In this document: in pieces, positions 53,565 to 64,000 of the stretch
Numbering within the stretch: position 1 is the stretch's first letter
Layout of the letters: the number at the start of each line of letters is the position of its first letter
From: Hyphomicrobium_A sp963726795
GTDB taxonomy: Bacteria > Pseudomonadota > Alphaproteobacteria > Rhizobiales > Hyphomicrobiaceae
NCBI GenBank assembly: GCA_963726795.1
Contig: CAVSDD010000006.1
Span: 620,001-684,000 of the forward strand
Length of the DNA: 64,000 nt
Direction: 5' to 3'
The notes under the pieces: generated by a model
What the model was told of the DNA's origin: nothing
The model's database searches: none
What the model saw: the letters and a program-made list of their open reading frames with translations, nothing else
Position numbers and translations under genes: made by a program

Positions 53565-54052
53565 GCAAGCTCTCCCACCTCGACCAGAAGGGCGAGGCCC
53601 GCATGGTCGACGTCTCCGGCAAGGAGACGACGGTGCGCACCGCGACTGCGGAAGGCTACGTCGTGATGGCACCGGCAACGCTCGCGCTGTTGCAATCGGG
53701 CGCAGCGCCCAAGGGCGACGTGCTGGCGACCGCGCGCATCGCCGGCATCATGGCGGCCAAACGCACTTCCGAGCTGATACCGCTCTGCCATCCCTTGAAC
53801 CTCTCCAAGGTTGCCGTGCATTTGACACCGAGCCCAGAAGTTCCCGGTGTCCACGTCACAGCCGAGGTCAAGACGGAAGGGCAGACCGGCGTGGAGATGG
53901 AGGCGCTCACGGCCGTGTCGGTCGCCTGCCTCACGCTCTATGACATGCTGAAATCGGTCGACCGTGCCATGCGCTGCGAAGGCATCCGCCTCATCGAGAA
54001 GACCGGCGGCAAATCGGGCGAATACCGGGCCGCTCCCGCGAAAGGCGCTTGA
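53561..54052 (+). CDS. moaC: Cyclic pyranopterin monophosphate synthase MoaC
   Basis: 163 residues. Completes precursor Z (cPMP) formation in molybdenum-cofactor synthesis. Motifs: MVDVSGKETTVRTATAEG, LIPLCHPLNLSKV, and VEMEALTAVSVACLTLYDML. Hexameric cytosolic enzyme. ATG 53561 overlaps trpC; moeA starts 2 bases after its stop. The frame also stays open further upstream inside trpC but that part is Arg-rich shadow sequence. Confidence 0.95.
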   Translation: MSKLSHLDQKGEARMVDVSGKETTVRTATAEGYVVMAPATLALLQSGAAPKGDVLATARIAGIMAAKRTSELIPLCHPLNLSKVAVHLTPSPEVPGVHVTAEVKTEGQTGVEMEALTAVSVACLTLYDMLKSVDRAMRCEGIRLIEKTGGKSGEYRAAPAKGA

Positions 54053-54054
54053 GC

Positions 54055-55261
54055 ATGACACTCCTCCCCGTCGAGGAGGCGGTTCAGCGCGTGCTTGCCG
54101 GTGCGACCGCTACGGCACCCGAGCGCGTCGCGCTCATTGCGGCTCGCGGGCGTATCCTCGCCGAAGACATCATAGCGGAACGCACGCAGCCTCCTTTCGA
54201 TGGCTCCGCCATGGACGGCTATGCCGTGCGCTCTGGCGACCTTGCCAAAAAGCCAGCCGAGCTGAAAGTCACGGGCGAATCCCACGCCGGGCGGCGCTTT
54301 GCGGGAACGGTCGGAGCCAGCGAGGCTGTGCGCATTTTCACCGGTGCGGCTTTGCCAAGCGGCGCCGACACGGTCGTAATCCAGGAGGATGTGGACCGCG
54401 AGCGAGACGTCATCCGCGTGCGCGAAACTCCGGAGGCTGGCGCCAATATCCGGCGGGCCGGCGGCGACTTTCGCGACGGGGACAAGCTGCTGGCTGCCGG
54501 TACGCGGCTCGATGCCGGCTCGATCACACTGGCGGCGGCTGCCGGGCATGCCGCATTGAGTGTGCGAAGAAAACCGCGCGTTGCGATCCTCGCGACGGGA
54601 GACGAATTGGTAGAACCCGGCGGCGAAATAGGCCCCGACCAGATCGTCTCGTCGAACCCGTACGGCCTGGCGGCGCTCGTCGAGCGTGCGGGCGGACAGG
54701 CTCAGCTCCTCGGCATCGCTCCCGACGACCGCGATGCCATTTCGCGCAAGCTGAGCGAGGCGTCCGGCGCCGACGTGCTCGTCACGATTGGCGGCGCCTC
54801 GGTCGGCGACCGCGACCTGGTGCGTCCCGCGCTTGAATTCGAGCGGCATGGCACTCGACTTCTGGAAGATCGCCATGCGTCCGGGCAAGCCCATGCTGTT
54901 CGGCCGGCTCGGCGCCATGCGCGTCCTCGGGCTGCCCGGAAATCCCCTCTCCTGCCTTATCGGCGCGCGCATTTTTCTTGTGCCGCTGCTCTACAAGCTG
55001 CTCGGCAGCACGCGATCCGGCTTGGAGACGATGACGGCGGCGCTCGCCGGCGAGCTGCCCGCCAACGGCCCGCGCCAGCATTACATGCCGGGAATCCTCA
55101 CCAACGAAGCTGACGGCAGCGCACGCGTGACACCCTTGCCGGCTTTCGACAGCGCGCGCCTGACTGCGCTAACGGGCGCCAACGTGCTGATCGTGCGCGC
55201 GCCCGACTCGGCGGCAGCCCTACGAGGCTCGCGCGTTACGCTTCTCGCCGCCGAATTCTGA
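54055..55261 (+). CDS. moeA: Molybdopterin molybdenumtransferase MoeA (one-base break)
   Basis: Repaired length 401 residues. Inserts molybdenum into molybdopterin. Motifs: PPFDGSAMDGYAVRSGD, FTGAALPSGADTVVIQED, VAILATGDELVEPGG, and after the break MALDFWKIAMRPGKPMLFG and GLPGNPLSCLIG. The frame shifts near 54838, where an extra T lies in GCTTGAATTCGAG; without it the two halves join as LESSGMALDFW. Part of trpC-moaC-moeA. Confidence 0.92.
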
Positions 55262-55270
55262 CTCCGGCGC

Positions 55271-55666
55271 TTACCTGAGGGAATCAAGTGTCCCGGCCTT
55301 CGGAACCGGAGCTTGCTTCTTGGTGGAGGAGGATGAGGTGGGGGCGACGCGGCAGTTGTTCTTAGTTGTCGCCTCATCGACCGCCTTGAGCTGACCGCTC
55401 AACTGCGAAAGCTCCTGCTCGCGCTTGTGCTCGTCGACGACGGGGATGAGCGTCGGGCCAAGCTCGGACTGCCGGCTGGCGATCTTGGCCTTCTCCGTCT
55501 GCAACACCTGGCAGCTCATGCCGAGGTATTCATCGATGGCGACTTTTGCGGGCGCGACGGTCGGTGATGTCCAGTTCGCCGGGACACTGGACGTTGCGCA
55601 GCCCGACAGCGCGCAGTCCAACGCAAGGAAAACCAGAACGCACGCGCCTCTACTCGACATCGCCAT
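55271..55666 (-). CDS. Small putative lipoprotein
   Basis: About 131 residues. Signal VLVFLALDCALSGC ends in a lipobox LSGC. The mature part is helical and charged (QTEKAKIASRQSELG, EHKREQELSQLSGQLKAV) with two Cys (GMSCQVL and NNCRVA), and a Ser/Pro/Lys tail. It looks like a short periplasmic coiled-coil lipoprotein. Family not recognised. It converges on moeA (9 bases apart). Confidence 0.6.
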   Translation of the reverse strand: MAMSSRGACVLVFLALDCALSGCATSSVPANWTSPTVAPAKVAIDEYLGMSCQVLQTEKAKIASRQSELGPTLIPVVDEHKREQELSQLSGQLKAVDEATTKNNCRVAPTSSSSTKKQAPVPKAGTLDSLR

Positions 55667-55751
55667 CGGCAATCGCTGCTCTCAAAAAGCGGCAAGACAA
55701 AGCAACGCCCCGCGACTGACAATCCACCGCATAAAGACGGCCCCTCTTGCA

Positions 55752-55766
55752 GAACGCTACGGGAAC
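55752..55766 (+). promoter_or_regulatory. LexA (SOS) box upstream of lexA
   Basis: GAACGCTACGGGAAC is GAAC-N7-GAAC, the reverse-complement form of the GTTC-N7-GTTC direct repeat bound by LexA in alphaproteobacteria. It lies 74 bases upstream of the lexA ATG, as expected for autoregulation. Confidence 0.85.
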
Positions 55767-55839
55767 GGCTAGGGTACATTCGCGGTTTGTACCGGATGCC
55801 GGTGCGCTCCGGACCGAGGACCATTCCGCTGGAGGGCTG

Positions 55840-56544
55840 ATGCTGACGGAGAAACAAAAAGAGCTCCTGCTCTTTATCCACGCGCGCATGCAGGATTCCG
55901 GCGTGCCACCGTCCTTCGACGAGATGAAGGACGCCCTCGAGCTGAAGTCGAAATCGGGGATCCATCGTCTGATCACAGCGCTGGTGGAGCGCGGCTTCAT
56001 CCGCCGCCTGCCGCACCGCGCCCGCGCCATCGAGGTGATCCGCCTGCCCGAGAACTCTGGCGAACCGCGTACCGTGCGCAGGGTTGGCTTCCAGCCGAGC
56101 GTGATCGAAGGCAGCCGCAGCCGCGAGCTTTCCCCGCCGCCATCCACCGTCATCGACGCCCGCACGGTGTCCGTGCCCGTCATGGGCCGCATTGCGGCCG
56201 GCACGCCGATCAGCGCCATCCAGAGCCACACGCACGACATCGCCTGCCCGCCTGACCTTTTGACCAACGGCGAGCACTTCGCGCTCGAGGTGAAAGGTGA
56301 TTCGATGATCGAGGCCGGCATTCTCGACGGCGATATCGTTGTCATCCGCCGCTGCGACACGGCCGAGAACGGCGACATCGTCGTGGCGCTGGTCGACCAG
56401 GAGGAGGCGACGCTCAAGCGGCTGCGGAAGAAGGGAACGACAATTGCGCTCGAGGCGGCGAACCCCGAGTTCAAGACGCGCATCTTCGGCCCCGATCAGG
56501 TGGATATTCAGGGCCGCCTTGTGGGGCTGATGCGCCGCTATTGA
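55840..56544 (+). CDS. lexA: LexA repressor (SOS regulator)
   Basis: 234 residues from ATG 55840, with GGAGGG just upstream. The N-terminal winged helix has MLTEKQKELLLFIHARM, VPPSFDEMKDALELKSKSG and HRLITALVERGFI. The autocleavage Ala-Gly is in RIAAGTPISA, the catalytic Ser in VKGDSMIEAGILDGDIV, and the Lys in EEATLKRLR. The alphaproteobacterial insertion between the DNA-binding and peptidase domains is present. It represses DNA-damage genes until RecA triggers self-cleavage, and likely represses itself via the upstream GAAC box. Confidence 0.97.
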   Translation: MLTEKQKELLLFIHARMQDSGVPPSFDEMKDALELKSKSGIHRLITALVERGFIRRLPHRARAIEVIRLPENSGEPRTVRRVGFQPSVIEGSRSRELSPPPSTVIDARTVSVPVMGRIAAGTPISAIQSHTHDIACPPDLLTNGEHFALEVKGDSMIEAGILDGDIVVIRRCDTAENGDIVVALVDQEEATLKRLRKKGTTIALEAANPEFKTRIFGPDQVDIQGRLVGLMRRY

Positions 56545-58708
56545 TCAGGCGGCGCGGCTATCGGCGGCTCGCTCGAAGGACGTGCCGCGGCGGGGCGCGG
56601 AACGTAGTGCGGCGCCCAGGGCCGCGCGCCGCGTGCGCCGGCGACGGTTTCAATTTTCACCTCCCCGTGCTCGCCGATGTAGATCGCGTGCGTGCCCGAG
56701 TGGCGAACTGCAAAGAAATCCACCACGGCCTTTGGTTGCGTGCATCCGCGCGGGCTGACAATCGCACTGACCACGATCGACGCGCCGCGGCAGTCGTCGG
56801 AGAAGGCGGCCGGATGGCGCGCGACGGCGACCGTCATTCCCTTGATGCGGGTCACGCAGCCGATGCTGTCGCAGACGAAGCCGGCGCTCTTCGCCGCCTC
56901 CTGCGGTAAGCGCTGATCGCCGTCGTGCTCCAGCCAGCGCTCGAGCTCGAACGCGCGTGCCGGACCGACCGCGCCGAGACGTCCGTCGGCGCCGCGCGCA
57001 GCAACGAGCGTGCCGTCGCGGCCGATGAGGAGATCGGGAAACGCGAGCGTCGGCGCGAGGCCGATCCCGCCGGCGATGACGGCGAGGCCAAAGAACCGCC
57101 AGCGCGACTGCCACAGCACCAGCCACAGACCGCCCGCGACCATCGCCAGGAACGCGCTCGTCGGGATCGCGGGGATGCGCAGCACCGAGCCGGGCAGCTC
57201 GGCGACGCGCCTTGCCGTCCACAGCATCGCGTCGATGCCCCACCCCATGACGATGAGCGGCACCGCCTCGAGCCCGAACGGCATCGCGACCAGCGCCGCG
57301 AGCGCGGCCGGCATGACCACAAGGTTGCAGATCGGAATGGCGATCAGATTGGCCAGCACCGCGTACTGCTGGCTGTTGTGGAAGTGATAGGCGGCAAACG
57401 GTGCAACGGCTGCGCTTGCGATCAGCGTGGAGGTGACAATGCCGCCGAGAAACACCACGAGCCATGCGCCTGGGATTTCCGGCACGAGCGACCACGCGCG
57501 GTTGGTGCGTAGCGCTTCATAGATCGAGACCAGCGCCACCACCGCGGCGAACGACATCTGGAAACCGACGTCGAACAGGCTTTCGGGGAACACGACGAGG
57601 ATGGCGAGGGCGGCGAGGCCGACATTGCGCAGCGCGAGCGCAGGCCGATCCAGCATGACGGCAATGAACATGATCGAGATCATGATTGCCGAGCGCACGG
57701 TCGCGAAGGCCGATCCCGATACGAGCAGATAGCCGATGCGCGCCCAGCATGGCGGCGGCGGCCGCCCACTTCTTTATAGGATAGCGCAGCGCGAGCGACG
57801 GCACCGCGGCGAGTAGCAACCGCACGACGAAGAACACCGAGCCCGCCACGATCGCCATGTGCAGGCCCGAGATCGACAGGATGTGGAACAGCCCCGAGTT
57901 GCGAAAGGCCGTGTTCGTCGCGCGGCGAGATGCCGCCGCGCTCGCCCGTGATCAGCGCATCCGCGATGGCGCCGCTCTCGCCGGGAAGAACCGCGCGCAC
58001 GCGCGCGCTGACCAAATGGCGGAAGCGCTCGATCGCATTCCAGAAGGCGAGATCGCTCGGCGCCGGTCCAACGTCGGGATCAAAGTGAATGGCGGAGCGC
58101 GTGTAGCCGACGGCGCCCAGCTGCTCAAACCAGGCCTGGCGGCCAAAATCGTATTCGCCGGGCAGCGCCGGTCCGGCCGGCGGCATCAGCGTGGCGTTGA
58201 CCACGACCGCATCGCCCGCCGCAAGACCCGGCGTGGACGTGGTCGAGGTGATGCGCACGCGCGTGGGGCGCTGCTCCTCCGGCATGGCGCCGAGGGAAAT
58301 CACGCGCAGCGTGATCCGGTCTCCACGCGGCGAGCGCGGCTCGATCAACTCGACGAACCCGCGCACCTCGCCGCGCATCTGCTTCACGAGCACGGGCGCG
58401 CGCACGGTTTCCACCCGCACCTTGGCGAGCGCAAATCCAAGGCCGATCGCCATCAGCGCGCTGCCGAGCAGAAGACCCAGCGTGCGTTTGGGCGCGAACA
58501 GCCGCGCGGCGATGCCGACCGCTCCGACGCTGAGCGCGGTAAGCAGATGCGGCTCGCTGTCGAGCGAGAAGTAGATGCCGATGCCGATCCCCAGCATCAC
58601 CGGCAGCCAGAGGAACCAACGCTCCTGCTCGGCCTCGAGACGCCGTGCGAGCGCCGCGAGCCATCCGTCGCGCGGCGCATCCGCGCCAGCAGGCATGCCA
58701 AGAGACAT
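56538..58708 (-). CDS. comEC: ComEC/Rec2-family competence membrane protein (two one-base breaks)
   Basis: Repaired length 722 residues from ATG 58708. N-terminal helices and a DUF4131 domain (EVRGFVELIEPRSPRGDRITL) precede the competence core; between the breaks the core carries NSGLFHILSISGLHMAIV. After them come GFQMSFAAVVALVSIYEALR and ESLFDVG. There is no C-terminal beta-lactamase (DUF2272-like) domain as far as I can see: the tail is short. Breaks lie near 57913 and 57739. The protein forms the DNA uptake channel in competent bacteria, although it is widespread in species without known competence. The last 7 bases overlap lexA. Confidence 0.85.
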
Positions 58709-58822
58709 GCGTCCCCACGCATCACCGGGCGCACCCAAAACGCGCCCGCCCCTTACCCCTGCCGCCATCCTATGCTACACGGGCCGCCTCTTTCCCGCAT
58801 CCAAACCGCAATCGAACCGTAA

Positions 58823-60272
58823 ATGACCGACAAGACACGGAGCGCACCCGCCCCGGTCGTGCGATTTGCCCCGTCGCCGACGGGGTATTTGCACATCGGC
58901 GGCGCGCGCACGGCGCTGTTCAACTGGCTCTACGCCAAGGGGCGCGGTGGCAAGTTCCTGCTGCGCATCGAGGACACCGATCGCGAGCGCATGAACGAGG
59001 GCGCGCTGGCTGCCATCCTCGAAGGCCTCAAGTGGCTGGAGCTCGACTGGCAGGGCGATCACGTCTCGCAGTTTGCCCGAGCCAGAGCGCCATCGCGCGG
59101 TCGCCGAGGAGCTGTTGAAGCGCGGCAACGCGTATTACTGCTACCTCTCGCCCGGCCGAGCTCGACGAGATGCGCAAGTCGGCGCAGGCGGAGAAGCGCG
59201 CGCTGACGATCCTCAGCCCCTGGCGCGATCGCGACCCGAAGGAAGCGCCGGCCGGCGTGAAACCGGTCGGTGCGCCTCAAGGCGCCGCGCGAGGGCGAGA
59301 CGGTGATCGACGATAAGGTGCAGGGCCGCGTCGTGTTCGCCAACAAGGAGCTCGACGATCTCATCATCCTGCGCAGCGACGGAACGCCGACCTATAATCT
59401 CGCGGTGGTCGTCGACGATCACGACATGGGCGTCACGCACGTGATCCGCGGCGTCGACCACCTGACGAACGCCGCGCGCCAGATGCAGATCTACGAGGGC
59501 ATGGACTGGGAGGTGCCCGATCTTCGCGCACGTCCCGCTCATTCACGGGCCCGACGGCGCGAAGCTGTCGAAGCGCCACGGCGCGCTCGGCGTCGAGGCC
59601 TACAAGGAGATGGGCTATCTGCCGGCGGCGCTGCGCAACTATCTGGTGCGCCTCGGCTGGAGCCACGGCGACGACGAGATCATGTCGACCTCGCAGATGG
59701 TCGACTGGTTCGATCTCGACGGCATCGGCCGCTCGCCGGCGCGCTTCGATTTCGCCAAGCTCGAGGATTTGAACGGCCACTACATCCGCCACACCGGTGA
59801 CGACGAGCTGCTGAAGCGGCTCGAGGAGCTGCTGCCCTATCTCGAGAATGGCGCCGACATCCTGAAGCGGCTCGATGCCGATATGCGCGCGAAGATGCTG
59901 ATCGCCATGCCGGGCCTGAAGGAGCGCGCAAAGACGCTGCGCGAGCTTTGGACCGGGGCGGCCTTTCTCTTCGTCGAGCGGCCGATCGCGCTCGACGAGA
60001 AGGCGCAAGCCGTGCTCGACGCCGACGCCGCGCGCCAGATGCTGGCCGACGCTGCTGCCCAAGCTCGAGGCGACCGCCGCATGGCAGGCCGCGCAGCCTG
60101 GAAGAGGCGGTGCGCAGCTTTGCCGAGGCGACCGGCGCCAAGCTCGGCAAGGTTGCCCAGCCGTTGCGCGCTGCGCTGACCGGGCAAGGCGGTATCGCCG
60201 CCGGTCTTCGACGTGATGGGCGTGCTCGGGCGCGAGGAAGCGCTGGCACGCATTCGCGACCAGGCGGGCTGA
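58823..60272 (+). CDS. gltX: Glutamyl-tRNA synthetase (seven one-base breaks)
   Basis: Repaired length 480 residues. Class I synthetase with RFAPSPTGYLHIGGARTALF (HIGH motif) and, past the breaks, DGAKLSKRHGALGVEA (KMSKS equivalent). The anticodon-binding C-terminus is also recognisable. Breaks lie near 59084, 59153, 59268, 59518, 60051, 60097 and 60191, all single extra bases. 1450 minus 7 is divisible by three. Because the enzyme is essential and every domain is conserved, I treat it as an intact gene read with errors. It diverges from comEC, with about 115 bases between. Confidence 0.94.
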
Positions 60273-60525
60273 CTTGGCCGGTTGATCTGGGCGGTTAATG
60301 ACGGATCCGCAGGGGAACCGTCCGCGTTGCCTATAGCCCCATCACAACCATCTATGTTGCAATGCGAAAATGGTGTAGAAGTAAGACGGTTGCGAGCAGC
60401 GCCGGGCGGGCCAACCGCCGGGCAGCACAACAAAAAACGCTCCTAGGAAACGCTACTTGTACCTCGCAAAGGGAAGGCTCGGAGAGCTGCATCGACCCCC
60501 GCTGGGTGTCACAGGGAGACGTGCC

Positions 60526-61851
<1,326 letters not shown>

Positions 61852-61853
61852 CT

Positions 61854-63099
61854 TCAGCGCTCCTGGGCGATCACGCGCAGGATAGTTTCGGCGGCGATTT
61901 CGCTTGGTGCGCCGCCGACAGGTTGCATGCGATCGGCAATGGTGGCGAGCGCCTTCACCTGGGCGCGCCGCTCGGGCGTGTTCTTGAGCAGCAGCTCGAC
62001 GGCGGCCGACAAAAGCTCGGGCGTGCATTCCTCTTGCAGGTACTCGGGGAACACGTTTTCGCCGAGCACGAGGTTCGCCAGCACGACCGATGGCACCTTC
62101 ACCAGGAAACGCAGTCGCGCAACCAGCGGGTCGGCCTTGTAGGCCACGACCGTAGGCGTGCCAGAAAGAGCGAGTTCCAACGTCACCGTGCCGGAGGCAG
62201 CCAGCGCCGCGTGCGCCAGCTTGAAGGCGCGGAATTTGTCCTCCTCGCCTTCGACCAGATGCGGCTTGACGCTCCACGCGGCGAGCTTTTGCTCGATCAG
62301 CGGTCGCACATGCGGCACCACCGGAATGATCACCTCGGGCCGGATGCGCCGATCGTAGAGCTGCTCGATCGCCTTGCCGAACGGATCCATCAGCAAGCCC
62401 GACCTCGGAGGTACGGCTGCCCGGCAGGACGACGAGGACCAGCCGGCCGGGATCGATCTGGAGGCGCTCGGCCAGCGGAGCGGGGTCAAGGGTTTCGAGC
62501 CACTCCTGGCGCTCAACGAGGGGATGACCGACATAGGTCGACGACGGGCCGCCGAGCCGCTGCAAGGCTGCGGGCTCGAAGGGCAGCAACGCCAGCACGT
62601 GATCGACATAGCGGTCCATTTTGCGCGCACGCCCGGGCCGCCATGCCCAGACGCTGGGGCAGACGTAATCGATGATCGGAATTGCGGGGCGCTTCTTGCG
62701 AATGCGCTTTGCGATCGCGTGGGTGAACTCGGGCGCATCGATGATGATGACGGCGTCGGGCTCGGCAGCCACCACAGCGTCGACGGTGCGATGAACGCGC
62801 GAGACCAGGCGCGGCAGCCGGCGCAGGATTGAAAGGATGCCCATCACGGCGACATCGGAGAGCGGGAATTGCGAGATGAGGCCCTCCTCCTCCATCTTCT
62901 CGCCGCCGACGCCGAGGTAGTGCACGCGTCCCTTGCACCGCCGGTTCAGCGCCGCCATGAGCTTGGCGCCGAGCGCGTCGCCCGAGTGCTCACCCGCAAT
63001 CACGAAGAGGCGCAGATCGTGCGGCGCGACAGCGGTGCCGGTCGGCCGATTGGCGCTTGCCTCCTGCCAGGATCGCGCTCGTCTGTCCGGCACGCTCAT
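61854..63099 (-). CDS. lpxB: Lipid-A-disaccharide synthase (one-base break)
   Basis: Repaired length 414 residues. Glycosyltransferase (GT19) that joins UDP-2,3-diacylglucosamine and lipid X. Motifs: FVIAGEHSGDALGAKLM, YVCPSVWAWRPGRARKM, YVGHPLVER, LLPGSRTSEV-type (here VVLPGSRTSEVGL) and, after the break, LALSGTPTVVAYKADPL. One extra base near 62395 splits GSRTSEVGL from LMDPFGKAIEQL. 18 bases after lpxI; its substrate is the product of that pathway step. Confidence 0.94.
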
Positions 63100-63117
63100 C
63101 TGCCCCTCTATGCCGCT

Positions 63118-64000
63118 TCACGCCCCTTCGCGCGGGACCATCGCCAGGAACAATCCGAGGCGATCGGCCTCGGCGATCGCCGCAAGCAACGCCGGATCCG
63201 GCTGGACCAGATGGTCGCCCACGACTGCCACGCCGGCAAGGCCCGCATTGGCGCCGGCGCGCACGGCCGCCATGGCATCGGCGGCATGGCTCAGGATCGC
63301 AAGTCCTGTCCCGCGGCGGAAGCGCTTCGTCCCCCATTGGCGCAGCGTGCCGGCGCGGGCAATGAGCGCGTCGATGCCCTCTCCGCTCTCGACCGCGAGC
63401 ACATGGCCGCGGTCGACGACGACGCCGCGGCTGGCGACCAACGGCGCAAGCGCTGCGAGCAGCCCGGCCGCTTTGGTTGCATCGGCACGATGGCGCGCAC
63501 CGGGCGGGCTCTTGCCGAGCTTCGTGAGCGGGCGCTCCGGCGCGGGAGTTCGCCGCTTTTTCGGCCCGCTCGGCGCTTCGTTGAAGCCCTGCACGAAGAG
63601 ACCGGCGGCGTCGGCGTCGTGCACGACGACGGATCGCTCCGCCACCAGCGTGCTGCCCGCCATGACCGCAATGCCGGCAACCCCGGCCTCCACCGCGCGC
63701 CGTACCGTCTCGGGCCCGATGGCCGGCATGTCGATGCGCAGCTCCTGCCCGGGCTTGGGCCGTTTGATGAGCACGCCGGGAAAGGCCACGCGCCCGCCGT
63801 CGCTCGCGCGCCGCTTGGCGACCCGCGCCAGCATCCTGTCGGTGCCCTCGTTGCCCTCGACGGCCTCGATCATCCCGCCCGCCACCACGACAGCCTGGCC
63901 AACGTCGTAGGGACCGAGCCGGCGCAGCAGGTCAAAGCCCAGCGCGGCATCGCTCACGGCACCGGGCTGGGCTTCGACGCGCCCGACGGGCCCTTCGGCC
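63118..64000 (-). CDS. lpxI: UDP-2,3-diacylglucosamine pyrophosphatase LpxI, partial, with extended C-terminus
   Basis: The frame is open to the right edge, so the N-terminal domain is missing; a GTG at 63957 is internal. The visible part begins near the domain junction (EGPVGRVEAQPGAVSDAAL), then the LpxI C-terminal domain with DVGQAVVVAGGMIEAVEG, EGTDRMLARV, RPKPGQELRIDMPAIGPETV and GIAVMAGSTLVAERS. LpxI usually ends soon after this, but here about 155 further residues follow, reading like a second, looser copy (GVVVDRGHVLAVESGEGIDA, AGLAGVAVVGDHLVQPD, ADRLGLFLAMV). Makes lipid X from UDP-2,3-diacylglucosamine. lpxB follows. Confidence 0.88.
   Translation of the reverse strand, partial: AEGPVGRVEAQPGAVSDAALGFDLLRRLGPYDVGQAVVVAGGMIEAVEGNEGTDRMLARVAKRRASDGGRVAFPGVLIKRPKPGQELRIDMPAIGPETVRRAVEAGVAGIAVMAGSTLVAERSVVVHDADAAGLFVQGFNEAPSGPKKRRTPAPERPLTKLGKSPPGARHRADATKAAGLLAALAPLVASRGVVVDRGHVLAVESGEGIDALIARAGTLRQWGTKRFRRGTGLAILSHAADAMAAVRAGANAGLAGVAVVGDHLVQPDPALLAAIAEADRLGLFLAMVPREGA

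Noticed and set aside
59080..60192. Programmed +1 frameshifting in gltX as an explanation of the breaks.
   Set aside because: The seven sites have no common slippery codon, stop codon or stimulator, and seven shifts in one mRNA would give almost no product.

Overview
The window looks like a chromosomal segment of a high-GC alphaproteobacterium, most likely a member of Hyphomicrobiales (Rhizobiales) and plausibly Hyphomicrobium-like. The reasons are the tandem alpha-type porins, the housekeeping order around pyrG-secG-tpiA-ppiD-trpE, the trpG-trpD-trpC-moaC-moeA-lexA run, a large polar-growth-type coiled-coil protein, and a LexA box of the alphaproteobacterial direct-repeat form. The taxonomic call is inference from gene content. 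I saw no insertion sequence, prophage, CRISPR array, rRNA or tRNA gene.

Layout. 0-4 kb: the end of a YcjF-type membrane protein, then opgG-opgH for periplasmic glucans. 4-11 kb: three paralogous outer-membrane porins, each closed by a similar hairpin terminator, with an FkbM-type methyltransferase between the first two. 11-16.8 kb: putative lipoproteins, a VWA/CoxE-like protein, a CelD-like acetyltransferase and a membrane acyltransferase. 17-19 kb: ferredoxin plus ferredoxin-NADP reductase, and an orphan Hpt protein. 19-24.5 kb: a 951-residue membrane coiled-coil protein, a dipeptide epimerase and an MFS transporter. 24.6-33 kb: a minus-strand run tkt-pgk-ccdA-thiD, and a Kef-type antiporter coupled to a PfkB kinase. 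33-40 kb: kdsA, a GlsB-like protein, a PII protein, pyrG, secG and tpiA, with two exported proteins of unknown role. 40-56.5 kb: ppiD-trpE, then a 6.8 kb accessory block (TIGR03032 protein, autotransporter, patatin-like lipoprotein, L12-CTD-like small protein, SixA), then trpG-trpD, a ModE-like regulator in antisense, trpC-moaC-moeA and lexA. 56.5-64 kb: comEC, gltX, gltA, and lpxI-lpxB for lipid A.

The most consequential observation concerns sequence quality. Ten genes (opgG, two porins, the ferredoxin, tpiA, moeA, comEC, gltX, gltA, lpxB) are broken, and in every case the break is repaired by removing single extra bases. I count 23 such sites, all +1 insertions and no deletions, seven of them in gltX alone. 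After removal each gene has a length divisible by three and a normal family length. Because several of these genes are essential and single-copy, I read the breaks as uncorrected sequencing or assembly insertions rather than pseudogenes. One of them creates a false ferredoxin-reductase fusion. I annotate these genes across their full span and give the repaired length.

The biologically most interesting leads are: the invariant N-terminal segment shared by the otherwise divergent porins; the accessory block splitting trpE from trpG; an LpxI with an apparent second copy of its C-terminal domain; an isolated L7/L12-CTD-like small protein; and the growth-pole-type coiled-coil protein. I did not find a clear multi-gene defence or other wholly new system.
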